A stretch of DNA of 64,000 nt, taken from assembly GCF_030653815.1 (NCBI RefSeq), contig NZ_JAURYQ010000031.1, positions 62,001-126,000 on the forward strand, given 5' to 3'. The position numbers and the translations under genes are program-made. The notes under the pieces are model-generated. The model ran no database searches, had not been told where the DNA came from, and saw nothing but the letters and a program-made list of their open reading frames with translations. Below, one piece after another: positions 10,110 through 21,520 of this stretch. The stretch comes from Rhodoferax sp. (GTDB lineage: Bacteria; Pseudomonadota; Gammaproteobacteria; Burkholderiales; Burkholderiaceae_C). Numbering within the stretch: position 1 is the first letter of the stretch; the number at the start of each line of letters is the position of its first letter.

Positions 10110-10730
10110 TTAACGCGATATCGCCAGCTTGACTCCAAAACCAATCAGGCAAACACCGGCCAGCTTCTGCAAGACCGAGGACACCACAGGGCTGGCGCGC
10201 AAGCGTTCGGCCAAAAAATATGTCAACAACACCACGACAAAACAATAAATGAATGCCAACACCGCCACGGTCAGCGCCATGACGCCAAAGGTCAACCAAC
10301 CGCGGTGCGCAACCGGATCAATGAACAGCGGCAGGAAGGCCATGTAAAACACGATCGCTTTCGGGTTGAGCACCGTGATGGCCAGGGCTTGCTGAAAATA
10401 ATGGCGCGGCTTGATGTGGATGATGGCGGGCGCCCCGGGCTTGGCCATGAGCATCTTGAAGCCCAGCCAGGCGAGATACGCAGCACCCAGCCATTGCACT
10501 GCATTGAACGCCGTCGGGTAAGCCATGAGCAGCGCGGCAAGACCTGCCACCGCCAGCCACAACAACACCTGGTCCCCCAGCATCAGGCCGAAGGTGGCAG
10601 CCAACCCGCCCAGAATGCCACCCTTGGTGGTGGACGTGATGATGGCCAGATTGCCCGGTCCGGGAATGAACAGCAACACGATGAAAGCCAGCACAAACGC
10701 GCCGTAATCTGAAATACCAAACATGTCCAC
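10110..10730 (-). CDS. LysE/RhtB-family amino-acid exporter
   Basis: FIPGPGNLAIITSTTKGGILGGLAATFG LysE motif; 6 TM-like segments. Confidence 0.9.
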   Translation of the reverse strand: MDMFGISDYGAFVLAFIVLLFIPGPGNLAIITSTTKGGILGGLAATFGLMLGDQVLLWLAVAGLAALLMAYPTAFNAVQWLGAAYLAWLGFKMLMAKPGAPAIIHIKPRHYFQQALAITVLNPKAIVFYMAFLPLFIDPVAHRGWLTFGVMALTVAVLAFIYCFVVVLLTYFLAERLRASPVVSSVLQKLAGVCLIGFGVKLAISR

Positions 10731-10759
10731 CCCTTGTTATGTGGCCATCAGCCGATCAC

Positions 10760-11430
10760 TCATTCGCAATGCGCGATGGGCTTCATCCAAATCAAACACC
10801 GTTCGGCATCCAGCCCCGGCACCGTGAGTTGTTCCACGTGGAACACTTTAATGCTTGGCGACAAAGCCGCCAGCTCATCGGCAGGATACCTGGCTTTCAT
10901 GGCCATCCACACGCCTTGTACCGCCAACGCCTGCATTGACCATTGGGTGAAGTCTGCCAACGAAGCAAAGGCGCGCGAACTGATCACCTGGTATTTATCC
11001 GTCAAACTCTCAACCCGCGCGTGGACGCCCCGCAAGTTGGGTAGCTTGAGCGTCACCGCTGCCTGCTGGATGAAAGCCGCTTTCTTGCCCACGGTATCAA
11101 CACAATCCACCCGGATGTCGGGGCAGCAAATGGCGATCACCACCCCAGGCAAACCGGCGCCGGAGCCCACATCCAACAAACGAACTGGTTCGACTCGCGG
11201 ACTCGGAGCCAGCAGCGCCAGTTGCCGACGCAAGGTCGGAATCACTGCCAGACTGTCCAGCAGATGGTGTGTCAGCATGTCGTCCGGGTCGCGCACCGCC
11301 GTCAGGTTATAGACCTTGTTCCATTTCCCGATCAGTGCCTGATAAGCCAACAAACTGTCGACTTGCGCATCGCTCAGGTTCAGGTCCAGCGCCACCAGAC
11401 CGGCGCGCAATCTGGCTGCCAGCGTTTGCA

Positions 11431-11431
<1 letters not shown>
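10760..11431 (-). CDS. rsmG: 16S rRNA (guanine527-N7)-methyltransferase
   Basis: LLDVGSGAGLPGVVIAI motif; next to mnmG. Confidence 0.96.
10830..10845. promoter_or_regulatory. parS-like site within rsmG
   Basis: TGTTCCACGTGGAACA, perfect palindrome, parS core CACGTG. Confidence 0.85.
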
Positions 11432-13473
<2,042 letters not shown>

Positions 13474-13645
13474 GGTGGTCCGTCCAATGAGGAGAAATTA
13501 CAAGCAACGCAGATACGGAGCATGCAAGCAAAGCAGTGATTTTACCGACGCACCCAAAAAACTGCTCAGCGCGGCGAACCCGCAAAACTTAGCCCGCATC
13601 AGAGGCACAATTCAGCATTCTTTTCCCCTCTTCAAGGAACAGCCC

Positions 13646-14860
13646 ATGGCCTCCGGAAAAATACTCGTCGCCCAGGGCGGCGGCCCCACCGCCGTCATCA
13701 ACCAATCACTGGTGGGGGTGGCACTGGAGGCCCGGCGCTTCAGCCAGGTCGGCCACATTTATGGCGCCCACCATGGCGTGCGCGGCATCATCGACGAAGA
13801 CTTTGTCGACCTGACGCAGGAAACCAGCCACAACCTGGAGCTGGTTGCCAACACACCTTCCAGCGCTTTGGGCTCGACCCGCGACAAGCCCGACGCGGCT
13901 TATTGCCACGAGATTTTCAAGGTCTTGCAAGCGCATCAGATCGGCCATTTTTTCTATATTGGCGGCAATGACTCGTCCGACACAGTACGCATCGTCAGCC
14001 AGGAGGCGCAAGCGGCCAATTACGACCTGCGCTGCATTCACATCCCCAAAACCATTGACAACGACCTGGTCGGCAATGACCACACTCCCGGCTTTCCCTC
14101 GGCCGCACGTTTTGTGGCGCAGGCCTTTGCCGGCGCCAACCTCGACAACGCCGCCCTGCCTGGCGTCTATGTGGGCGTGGTCATGGGGCGCCACGCTGGT
14201 TTTCTGACAGCGGCGTCCGCCCTGGGCAAAAAATTCCCGGATGACGGCCCGCATCTGATTTACCTGCCGGAGCGGACCTTCGACCTGAACCAGTTTTTAC
14301 TCGACGTCAAAACCATGTATGAGCGCCACGGCCGCTGCGTGATTGCGGTTTCCGAAGGCATCCACGATGCCAGCGGCACACCCATCGCGGCACTGCTGGC
14401 CAAGGAAATGGAACACGATGCGCATGGCAACGTGCAGCTCTCGGGCAACGGCGCACTGGCAGATTTGTTGTGCGAAGAAATCAAGGCCAAGCTCAAGATC
14501 AAACGCGTCCGGGGTGACACTTTTGGCTACCTGCAGCGCTCGTTCATTGGCTGCGTGTCGGATGTGGACCAGCGCGAAGCCCGCGAAGTGGGCGAAAAAG
14601 CGGTGCAATTTGCCATGTGGGGCGGGCGCGATGGCTCAGTGGCCATCAAGCGCACCGGCTTTTACTCGGTGGATTACGAACTGCTGCCGCTGGAGGCTGT
14701 GGCCGGTAAAACCCGCGTGATGGAAGACGAGTTCATCACCGCCAGCGGCACCGATGTCACCGACGCGTTTCGCATGTACCTGCGTCCCTTGCTGGGCTCG
14801 GGCATGCCCGATGCCTTCCGGTTGCGCCACCACCCGGTCGCTCGCGTGCTCAAAAAATAG
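13646..14860 (+). CDS. 6-phosphofructokinase, PPi-dependent type
   Basis: YIGGNDSSDT and PKTIDND (Lys in place of Gly of ATP-PFK); start at ATG 13646 inside ORF 13472..14860. Confidence 0.88.
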   Translation: MASGKILVAQGGGPTAVINQSLVGVALEARRFSQVGHIYGAHHGVRGIIDEDFVDLTQETSHNLELVANTPSSALGSTRDKPDAAYCHEIFKVLQAHQIGHFFYIGGNDSSDTVRIVSQEAQAANYDLRCIHIPKTIDNDLVGNDHTPGFPSAARFVAQAFAGANLDNAALPGVYVGVVMGRHAGFLTAASALGKKFPDDGPHLIYLPERTFDLNQFLLDVKTMYERHGRCVIAVSEGIHDASGTPIAALLAKEMEHDAHGNVQLSGNGALADLLCEEIKAKLKIKRVRGDTFGYLQRSFIGCVSDVDQREAREVGEKAVQFAMWGGRDGSVAIKRTGFYSVDYELLPLEAVAGKTRVMEDEFITASGTDVTDAFRMYLRPLLGSGMPDAFRLRHHPVARVLKK

Positions 14861-14869
14861 GCAAACCCC

Positions 14870-15460
14870 ATGAAACTTCTGATTTTTGCTGGCAGCACCC
14901 GCGCCCAATCCTTCAACCGCCAGCTGGCCAAAGTGGCGGGCCGTCTGGCCAGGCAGGCCGGGGCCGAAGTCACGCTGCTGGAGCTCTCCAGCCTGGCGAT
15001 CCCGCTGTACAACGCCGACCTGGAAGCCCTTGGCACGCCCCCCGATGTGATTCGCCTGAAAGAAATCATGCTCGCGCATCCGGGCTGGATCATCTGCTCG
15101 CCGGAGTACAACGGCAGCTATACCGCGCTACTGAAAAACACCCTGGACTGGGCCTCGAGCCCGGTCAAGGGTGATCCACGCTGGCAGCAGGGTACCGAAG
15201 CCTTTACGGGCAAGGTGGTGGGTTTGTTGTCGGCCTCACCGGGCGCCTTGGGCGGCCTGCGCTCCCTGGCTCACCTGACGCCGCTACTGCTCAACCTGCA
15301 ATGCTGGGTAACACCGCAGCAATTCGCCTTGGGCCAAGCGGGCACGGCCTTCGATGCCCAAGGCGAACTGCTGATCGACAAGCAGCGTGCTGGCGTCGAG
15401 TCAGTCGTCAAACAGGTGCTGTGGGCTGCCGAGCGACTCAGCCCCCAGCCACTGCCGTGA
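14870..15460 (+). CDS. NADPH-dependent FMN reductase family protein
   Basis: AGSTRAQSFNRQLAK and CSPEYNGSYTALLKNTLDW. Confidence 0.9.
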   Translation: MKLLIFAGSTRAQSFNRQLAKVAGRLARQAGAEVTLLELSSLAIPLYNADLEALGTPPDVIRLKEIMLAHPGWIICSPEYNGSYTALLKNTLDWASSPVKGDPRWQQGTEAFTGKVVGLLSASPGALGGLRSLAHLTPLLLNLQCWVTPQQFALGQAGTAFDAQGELLIDKQRAGVESVVKQVLWAAERLSPQPLP

Positions 15461-15557
15461 ATTAACGCCCGCATGGGCAAACCGGGTCGACTCGCGTTAG
15501 CATGACAGGATTGACAAATCGTGTCGATGCACAGCAAACTTTTACTGGATTTTTCTC

Positions 15558-16166
15558 ATGAAGCTTTACTACTCACCCGGGGCTTGCTCGCTGTCAACGC
15601 ATATTGTGTTCAAAGAGTCGGGCCTGGCCTTTGAAGCCATTGCCGCGCCCACCAAGACCCACAAGCTGGCTGACGGCACCGACTACTACAGCATCAACCC
15701 ACTGGGCTATGTGCCTTACCTGGTGCTCGACGACGGCCGCACCCTGCACGAAGTCCCGGCCATCCTGCAGTACCTTGCCGACCAGGTGCCGGACAAGCAA
15801 CTGGCCCCTGCCAACGGCAGCTGGGAACGCTACAAGCTGCAGGAATGGCTCAACACCATCGGCACTGAGCTGCACAAAGGTTTTTCGCCCCTGTTCACGC
15901 CCGGCATGCCCACGGAAGCCAAGGAAATGGCCAGGACACGGCTGATGTCTCGCTTGGCCTGGGTCGACGGCGAACTGGCAGGCAAAACTTACCTGATGGA
16001 CGACACCTTTACCGTAGCCGATGCTTACCTGTTTGTGGTGGCAGGCTGGGGCAAACATGTTGGCGTTGACATCTCTGGCTTGAGTCATCTGGGCGCCTTC
16101 ATGGCGCGCGTCGCTGCGCGGCCTTCCGTGCAGGATGCGTTACGAGCAGAGGGTTTGATCAAGTAA
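15558..16166 (+). CDS. Glutathione S-transferase
   Basis: GST N-domain (KLYYSPGACSLSTHIV) and C-domain. Confidence 0.93.
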   Translation: MKLYYSPGACSLSTHIVFKESGLAFEAIAAPTKTHKLADGTDYYSINPLGYVPYLVLDDGRTLHEVPAILQYLADQVPDKQLAPANGSWERYKLQEWLNTIGTELHKGFSPLFTPGMPTEAKEMARTRLMSRLAWVDGELAGKTYLMDDTFTVADAYLFVVAGWGKHVGVDISGLSHLGAFMARVAARPSVQDALRAEGLIK

Positions 16167-16181
16167 CGAATCGCACGCAAA

Positions 16182-16207
16182 AAAGCCGCTGAAATCAGCG
16201 GCTTTTT
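16182..16207 (+). terminator. Rho-independent terminator (possibly bidirectional)
   Basis: AAAGCCGCTGA-AA-TCAGCGGCTTTTT between convergent genes. Confidence 0.85.
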
Positions 16208-16224
16208 ACAATCAGAAAATCAAC

Positions 16225-16713
16225 TCAATACTTGAGCTTCATTCTTCTGAGTTGCTCCAGGGTGATGGGAGGCATCTCGCCACGCTGGCCAATACCATTC
16301 ATATCCCATTTATTGCCCTCACCCACCACCCAGGCATTGACAATCTTGAAGTTGGCGGCGCGTTCGGCCTCAGTTTCACCCAGGTACTTGTACATGTTGC
16401 CAGGCTTGCCCTTGGCGTAGGGGTTGGTGCCATCGTCCAGGCGGCGCATGAACGCACCGGTGGAATTTCCGTTGACCAGCTGCAACAAGTGCTCATAGGT
16501 GTCGCTACGCGGCCCGACCTTGGCTTTTTTGTATTTTTCCTCGTCCAGTTTGAACTCGGCCATGGAAGGCGCATCAGCCTCCGCAGCATGGCATTCGGCA
16601 CAATATTTTTTCAGCAGTGGTGCCACATCATTGCGATAGGTCACATCGGCGGCCATGGCAGGCAAGGCAACCACAGCACCTGCCATGATGGCGAACAACT
16701 TCAATTTCATCAT
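16225..16713 (-). CDS. Monoheme c-type cytochrome
   Basis: Signal peptide, single CAECH motif. Confidence 0.85.
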   Translation of the reverse strand: MMKLKLFAIMAGAVVALPAMAADVTYRNDVAPLLKKYCAECHAAEADAPSMAEFKLDEEKYKKAKVGPRSDTYEHLLQLVNGNSTGAFMRRLDDGTNPYAKGKPGNMYKYLGETEAERAANFKIVNAWVVGEGNKWDMNGIGQRGEMPPITLEQLRRMKLKY

Positions 16714-16739
16714 TTCATCTCCTTCGGGTTAAAAAACTA

Positions 16740-17339
16740 CTATGGCCTGGTAGCCGCGTTGCTGAACAGCTCTGCGGGTCCGGGACCTTCAGGTTCCTTG
16801 TGGGCAATGGCAAAGTGGCATTCAATGCAAGTCTTGCCTTCAAGTTTGGCTCTGGCATGGCGTAACTTCGCTCTTTCAGACTGCAAATTCGGATCCATCT
16901 TGTCGTCCCGATGGCAGCTACGGCAGGTATGAGAGTCGTTCGCCTTCATTTCGCGCCAGATGTTCTGCGCCATGTGGGCGCGCTTGGCCTCGAACTTTTC
17001 CGGGGTGTCGATGGACGGTGATATGTAGGTGTAATACAGGTCCTTGGTCGCCTTGATCTTGGCCCACACCAACGGTCCCGGCTCGTGCGGGACATGGCAA
17101 TCGGTACAAATGGCCCGCACGCCAGTTCGGTTACTGTCATGGATCGTGCCTTTGTATTCAGCAAAGTTGTACGACATTTCGTGACAACTCACGCAGAACT
17201 CTTCGGTACTGGTATGCGCCAACACGTAAGCACCCGAAATGCCGAACGACACAGCAAAGACAAAAAGCGCGACGAGCCCGCCCAGGACCAGCTTCCAGTG
17301 ATGGAGGATTTTTTTAATAAATTGACGCATCTCGCGCAA
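16740..17339 (-). CDS. NapC/NirT-family membrane-anchored tetraheme cytochrome c
   Basis: N-terminal TM anchor plus CVSCH, CTDCH, CRSCH, CIECH; EFCVSCHEMSYNFAEYKGT is NapC/NirT-like. Confidence 0.93.
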   Translation of the reverse strand: MREMRQFIKKILHHWKLVLGGLVALFVFAVSFGISGAYVLAHTSTEEFCVSCHEMSYNFAEYKGTIHDSNRTGVRAICTDCHVPHEPGPLVWAKIKATKDLYYTYISPSIDTPEKFEAKRAHMAQNIWREMKANDSHTCRSCHRDDKMDPNLQSERAKLRHARAKLEGKTCIECHFAIAHKEPEGPGPAELFSNAATRP

Positions 17340-17356
17340 TCGAACTGGGGGGCTAC

Positions 17357-17725
17357 TTAACGCGACAGGATGTATTTGATGAGGTTTTTGACCGCCGCAT
17401 CATCCTTGGCCTTGATCTTCTGATGCTCTTCCTTGACCCCATCAATTTCAATGGTGGGCGCGGTGGTCAGGTGCGTGAACAGCTCGGCCTCGGCATTCGC
17501 CTTGCCCTTTAATTTAGCCGCTGTGGCCTTGTAGGCCGGGCCATCTTTTTTCTTGTCGACAGAATGGCATTTGGCACATTTGTTCGACAAGAGCAAGGCT
17601 TCTGCTGCAGCCACGTCAACGGCCTGGGCTTGCAATGCAAAAGAACCGCTGGTCAAGCCAACAGTCAACAAAGCACGTAAAAAACGGGAAAACTTGACTT
17701 GGTTCATGAAAATCCTTTGGCACAT
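17357..17725 (-). CDS. Monoheme class I-like c-type cytochrome
   Basis: Signal peptide, CAKCH, KKKDGPAYKATAAK. Confidence 0.88.
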   Translation of the reverse strand: MCQRIFMNQVKFSRFLRALLTVGLTSGSFALQAQAVDVAAAEALLLSNKCAKCHSVDKKKDGPAYKATAAKLKGKANAEAELFTHLTTAPTIEIDGVKEEHQKIKAKDDAAVKNLIKYILSR

Positions 17726-17802
17726 TAACTGACTTAAAAAAAACTTAATGTATTCATGGCGCCATATTACCCCAAGTAAAAAATTCGCAGGAAGGTCGAT
17801 TT

Positions 17803-17816
17803 TTGATTTAAATCAA
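17803..17816. promoter_or_regulatory. FNR box
   Basis: TTGATTTAAATCAA, exact match to TTGATNNNNATCAA, in divergent intergenic region. Confidence 0.85.
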
Positions 17817-17997
17817 TGAAGCAGGTTTTAAGCTCATGGCCCCAGCGCCAAACCAGGCAATGTCCGCCCGTGACAATTGGCAAAGAATTTGACGGCCGGG
17901 CATTTTTTTCGATTTCGGTTAGCATCCAACCAATTTTTTCGTTTCTTCTCTGGCGTCAAAACACTTCCCGGTGTATGCCATTTTTTTGATCAAATCA

Positions 17998-18725
17998 TGA
18001 TTTTCAACAAAGCCAGCAACAAGCCCGGCGAACTTCCCTCTGTCGCGATCGCTCCGGTGACGGTTCCGCATTACCTGGAATCTACCTATTGGTGGGCTTA
18101 CACGCACCCAAACGCAGTGCGCGTGTTCGAGCGTCAATGGTTGGTCAACCTGATCTTGTGGGGTAATTTTTCTCGCCTGCGCGACCTGGCCCTACAGGAA
18201 ATGGGCGATGTCATCAACGGCGACGTGCTGCAAGTGGCCTGTGTTTATGGCAATTTCACGGAGCATCTGGTGCGCCGTCTGGGGCCGCAGGGCCATCTGA
18301 ATGTGATTGACGTGGCGCCAGTGCAAATCACCAACCTGCATGACAAACTGGGCCATCAAAAGCAGGTCACGGTGTTGCAACAGGATTCTTCAGCTTTGAC
18401 CTTTGACGATGCCAGCCATGACACCGTGGTGGTGTTTTTCCTGCTGCACGAACAACCGGCCGACGTGCGACGCAAAACCATTGCCGAGGCCATGCGCGTA
18501 ACCAAGCCGGGTGGCAAGATCGTCTTTGTCGACTACCACAAGCCCAGGGCGATCAACCCGTTCCGCTACATCATGGTGCCGATCCTGACCACGTTGGAGC
18601 CTTTTGCCATGGATTTATGGAACGGCCAAATCACAGACTGGCTGCCTGCAGACTGCCAAAACCTGCACATCAACAAGCAAACTTACTTCGGTGGCCTGTA
18701 CCAAAAGGTGGTGATCACACGTTGA
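17998..18725 (+). CDS. rquA: Rhodoquinone biosynthesis methyltransferase-like protein RquA
   Basis: FERQWLVNLILWGNFSRLRDLAL, LQVACVYGNFTEHL, FFLLHEQPADVRRKT, YFGGLYQKVV; start ATG 17998 inside ORF 17877..18725. Confidence 0.85.
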
Positions 18726-18794
18726 TCTGGATTAAATAGCCCGCGCGGCGTGTCGTAGGATAATCCGACTTTTGCTCCTGCGACCACACTGCTT

Positions 18795-19430
18795 TTGAAC
18801 ACCATTCCATCACTGACTTTTTCCAAGCTTGGTTGCACCCGGGGTGGGCGGCAACTCTTCACGAACGTGGACTGCCAACTTGAAGCCGGTCGCTGGCTGT
18901 ATGTGGCGGGCGCCAACGGTGTCGGAAAGACCAGCCTGCTGCGCATGGTCTGTGGCCTGGCCTCCATTGAGGCCGGCGATGTGCTCTGGAACGGCCTCTC
19001 CATTCATGCCCAACGCGAGGCCTTCCGGCAAGACCTTTGTTACCTGGGCCACTTGAACGCGCTGCAGGAGTCGATGACGGTCGATGAAAACCTGGCTTTC
19101 ATCACGGCGCTGGGCGGCTTTACCCCTGACAAGGCCGAGGCACAAGCGGTGTTGACGCGCTTTGGCTTGCGCGGGCGTGGTCGGCAACTGGTGCGTCACC
19201 TGTCGCAAGGACAAAAACGCCGTGTCGCCCTGACCCGGTTGGCCTTGAGTCCGGCCAAGCTCTGGGTGCTTGATGAACCCTATGTGGCGATGGACGAGGC
19301 TGGCATTGTTTTGCTGGCCGACCTGATTGCCAAGCACTTGGCCGAGGGTGGCCTGGCGGTGCTGACCAGCCACCAGCGGGTGCCCATTGGCAATGTGCCG
19401 GCCCAGATGCTGGAGCTGCAAGCGCCATGA
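18795..19430 (+). CDS. ccmA: Heme exporter ATP-binding protein CcmA (TTG start)
   Basis: Walker A GANGVGKTSLLRMVCG, LSQGQKRRVALTRL; operon position. Confidence 0.94.
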   Translation: MNTIPSLTFSKLGCTRGGRQLFTNVDCQLEAGRWLYVAGANGVGKTSLLRMVCGLASIEAGDVLWNGLSIHAQREAFRQDLCYLGHLNALQESMTVDENLAFITALGGFTPDKAEAQAVLTRFGLRGRGRQLVRHLSQGQKRRVALTRLALSPAKLWVLDEPYVAMDEAGIVLLADLIAKHLAEGGLAVLTSHQRVPIGNVPAQMLELQAP

Positions 19431-20122
19431 TCAGCACCGTCAAACCTGTCGGACTGGGTTTTGTGCTGCTGGCCATGCTCAGGCGCGAGATCTCGCTGGG
19501 CATGCGGCAAAAGGGCGAGGTACTGACCCCATTGGTGTTTTTTGTCGTGATCGCCAGCCTGTTCCCACTTGGCGTCGGGCCTGAATCGGCCTTGCTGCTG
19601 CGCATGGCACCCGGTGTGCTGTGGGTCAGCGCGCTATTGGCGGCCATGCTGTCGCTGCAGCGCATGTTCGCCACCGATTACGCCGACGGTTCGCTCGAAC
19701 AAATGGCACTGTCCACCACCCCACTGGCGCTGCTGGTACTGGCCAAGGCACTGGCCCACTTTGTCCTGGCCGGCCTGCCGCTGGTGCTGATGGCGCCTGT
19801 GCTGGGGCTGCAATTTGGTCTGGATACCCGAGCCCTGGGCATCCTGATGCTGTCGTTGCTGCTGGGGACCCCCACCCTGAGCCTGATTGGCAGCATTGGT
19901 GCGGCCCTGACTTTGGGCGTACGCGGTGCAGGGGTTTTGCTGTCCTTGTTGATCCTGCCCCTGTATATTCCAGTGTTGATTTTTGGTGCAGGTGCGGTTG
20001 AAGCCGACGCCGCCGGCCTGGGGATTGGCGGCCACTTGTCATTGATGTCGGCCTTGCTGGTGCTCTCGCTCTTTTTCTCACCCTTGGCTACCGCAGCCGC
20101 TTTGAGGATTTCCCTGGAATGA
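19427..20122 (+). CDS. ccmB: Heme exporter permease CcmB
   Basis: Six-TM CcmB; ATGA overlap with ccmA. Confidence 0.94.
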   Translation: MISTVKPVGLGFVLLAMLRREISLGMRQKGEVLTPLVFFVVIASLFPLGVGPESALLLRMAPGVLWVSALLAAMLSLQRMFATDYADGSLEQMALSTTPLALLVLAKALAHFVLAGLPLVLMAPVLGLQFGLDTRALGILMLSLLLGTPTLSLIGSIGAALTLGVRGAGVLLSLLILPLYIPVLIFGAGAVEADAAGLGIGGHLSLMSALLVLSLFFSPLATAAALRISLE

Positions 20123-20856
20123 AAAAACGTGTGATTCATTGGTTCAAGTTCTCATCACCCCAGAACTTTTACCATTTGGCAGGCAAGATGTGGCCCTGGT
20201 TTGCCGCGTTGGCCACTGTGCTGGCATTGGTGGGCTTGTGGATATCTTTCTTCGTGGCACCCGTGGATGCCCAACAAGGCCAGGGGTATCGCATTATTTT
20301 TGTTCATGTGCCCACTTCGCAGATGTCCATGTTCATCTACCTTGTGATGGCCGGGTGGGCGGGCTTTGGACTGGCCTTCAATACCCGCTTGTCAGGCATG
20401 ATGGCCTCGGCTTTGGCACCTACCGGCGCGCTGTTTGCCTTCTTGTCCCTGGTGACGGGGTCGTTGTGGGGCAAACCGATGTGGGGGACCTGGTGGGTGT
20501 GGGACGCCCGCCTGACCTCCGAGCTGATTTTGCTGTTTTTGTACCTGGGGTTTTTGGCCCTTCAATCCAGCATTGACGATCCAAGGCGCGCCGACAAAGC
20601 CTGTGCCATCCTGGCCCTGGTGGGTGCGGTGAACGTGCCCATCATTTATTTTTCGGTCCAGTGGTGGAACACGCTTCACCAGGGCGCTTCAGTCTCCCTG
20701 AAAGGTTCCTCCATGGCCTCGACCATGCTGGCAGGCATGCTCATCATGGTACTGGCCTTCTGGATGTACACCATCGCCATCGCGCTGCTGCGGGTGCGCA
20801 ACATTATTCTGGATCGGGAACGTCACACGGAGTGGGTAAAACATGCAGTGGCTTAG
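20119..20856 (+). CDS. ccmC: Heme exporter protein CcmC
   Basis: WGKPMWGTWWVWDARLTSELILLFLYLG tryptophan-rich motif. Confidence 0.96.
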   Translation: MKKRVIHWFKFSSPQNFYHLAGKMWPWFAALATVLALVGLWISFFVAPVDAQQGQGYRIIFVHVPTSQMSMFIYLVMAGWAGFGLAFNTRLSGMMASALAPTGALFAFLSLVTGSLWGKPMWGTWWVWDARLTSELILLFLYLGFLALQSSIDDPRRADKACAILALVGAVNVPIIYFSVQWWNTLHQGASVSLKGSSMASTMLAGMLIMVLAFWMYTIAIALLRVRNIILDRERHTEWVKHAVA

Positions 20857-21016
20857 CGTTGAAGACTTTTTTCATATGGGCGGTTACGCCTTTTATGTCT
20901 GGGGCAGTTTTGGCATCACAGCCTTGGTCGTTGTGGCCGAAATCTGGCAACTGCGCGCCAAACGGCGCGAAATTCTGCGAAACCTTTTGAACGAAACCGA
21001 CTCACATCCCAATTGA
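20843..21016 (+). CDS. ccmD: Heme exporter protein CcmD (57 aa, absent from supplied ORF track)
   Basis: Translated by hand: [57 protein letters not shown]; between ccmC and ccmE. Confidence 0.92.
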   Translation: MQWLSVEDFFHMGGYAFYVWGSFGITALVVVAEIWQLRAKRREILRNLLNETDSHPN

Positions 21017-21474
21017 CTTTACTCAAGACCATGAAACCTCGTCACAAACGCACTGCCATGATTGTTGGCGCCCTGGCTGCCATTTCCATGGCCGCCTACT
21101 TCGTTCTCAATGCTTTTCAAAGCAATCTGGTTTTCTTCTTCACGCCCTCGCAAGTGGGCGCCGGCGAAGCACCACAAAACCGAACCTTTCGCATTGGCGG
21201 CCTGGTCAAGGAAGGCTCCGTCAAACGCGACAACCTGACGGTGGCATTCATCGTGACTGACAGCATCAAGGAAGTCCCTGTCACCTACACCGGCATCCTT
21301 CCTGATTTGTTTCGGGAAGGTAAAGGCGTCGTCGCGCAGGGCCAATTGGGTAACAATGGCCAATTCAACGCCTCGGAAGTGCTGGCCAAACACGATGAAA
21401 ACTACATGCCACCCGAAGCCCAGCACGCGCTGGACCAGGCTGAAATCGAAAAAACCGGCAAGACGCTGAAGTAA
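21013..21474 (+). CDS. ccmE: Heme chaperone CcmE (TTG at 21013 or ATG at 21031)
   Basis: Heme-binding [12 protein letters not shown] motif. Confidence 0.96.
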   Translation: MTLLKTMKPRHKRTAMIVGALAAISMAAYFVLNAFQSNLVFFFTPSQVGAGEAPQNRTFRIGGLVKEGSVKRDNLTVAFIVTDSIKEVPVTYTGILPDLFREGKGVVAQGQLGNNGQFNASEVLAKHDENYMPPEAQHALDQAEIEKTGKTLK

Positions 21475-21520
21475 CGCACTGGCTGTTTGACAGCCCATTT
21501 TTCCACACCCGAGACGCACC

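Noticed and set aside
13474-13645. E. coli-like oriC immediately upstream of mnmG
   Set aside because: No TTATCCACA-type box seen in this gap; the 25.9-kb region is a far better candidate
17803-17998. FNR box as direct class II activator of rquA
   Set aside because: No -10-like hexamer at the expected spacing in the plus direction; geometry favours the cytochrome operon
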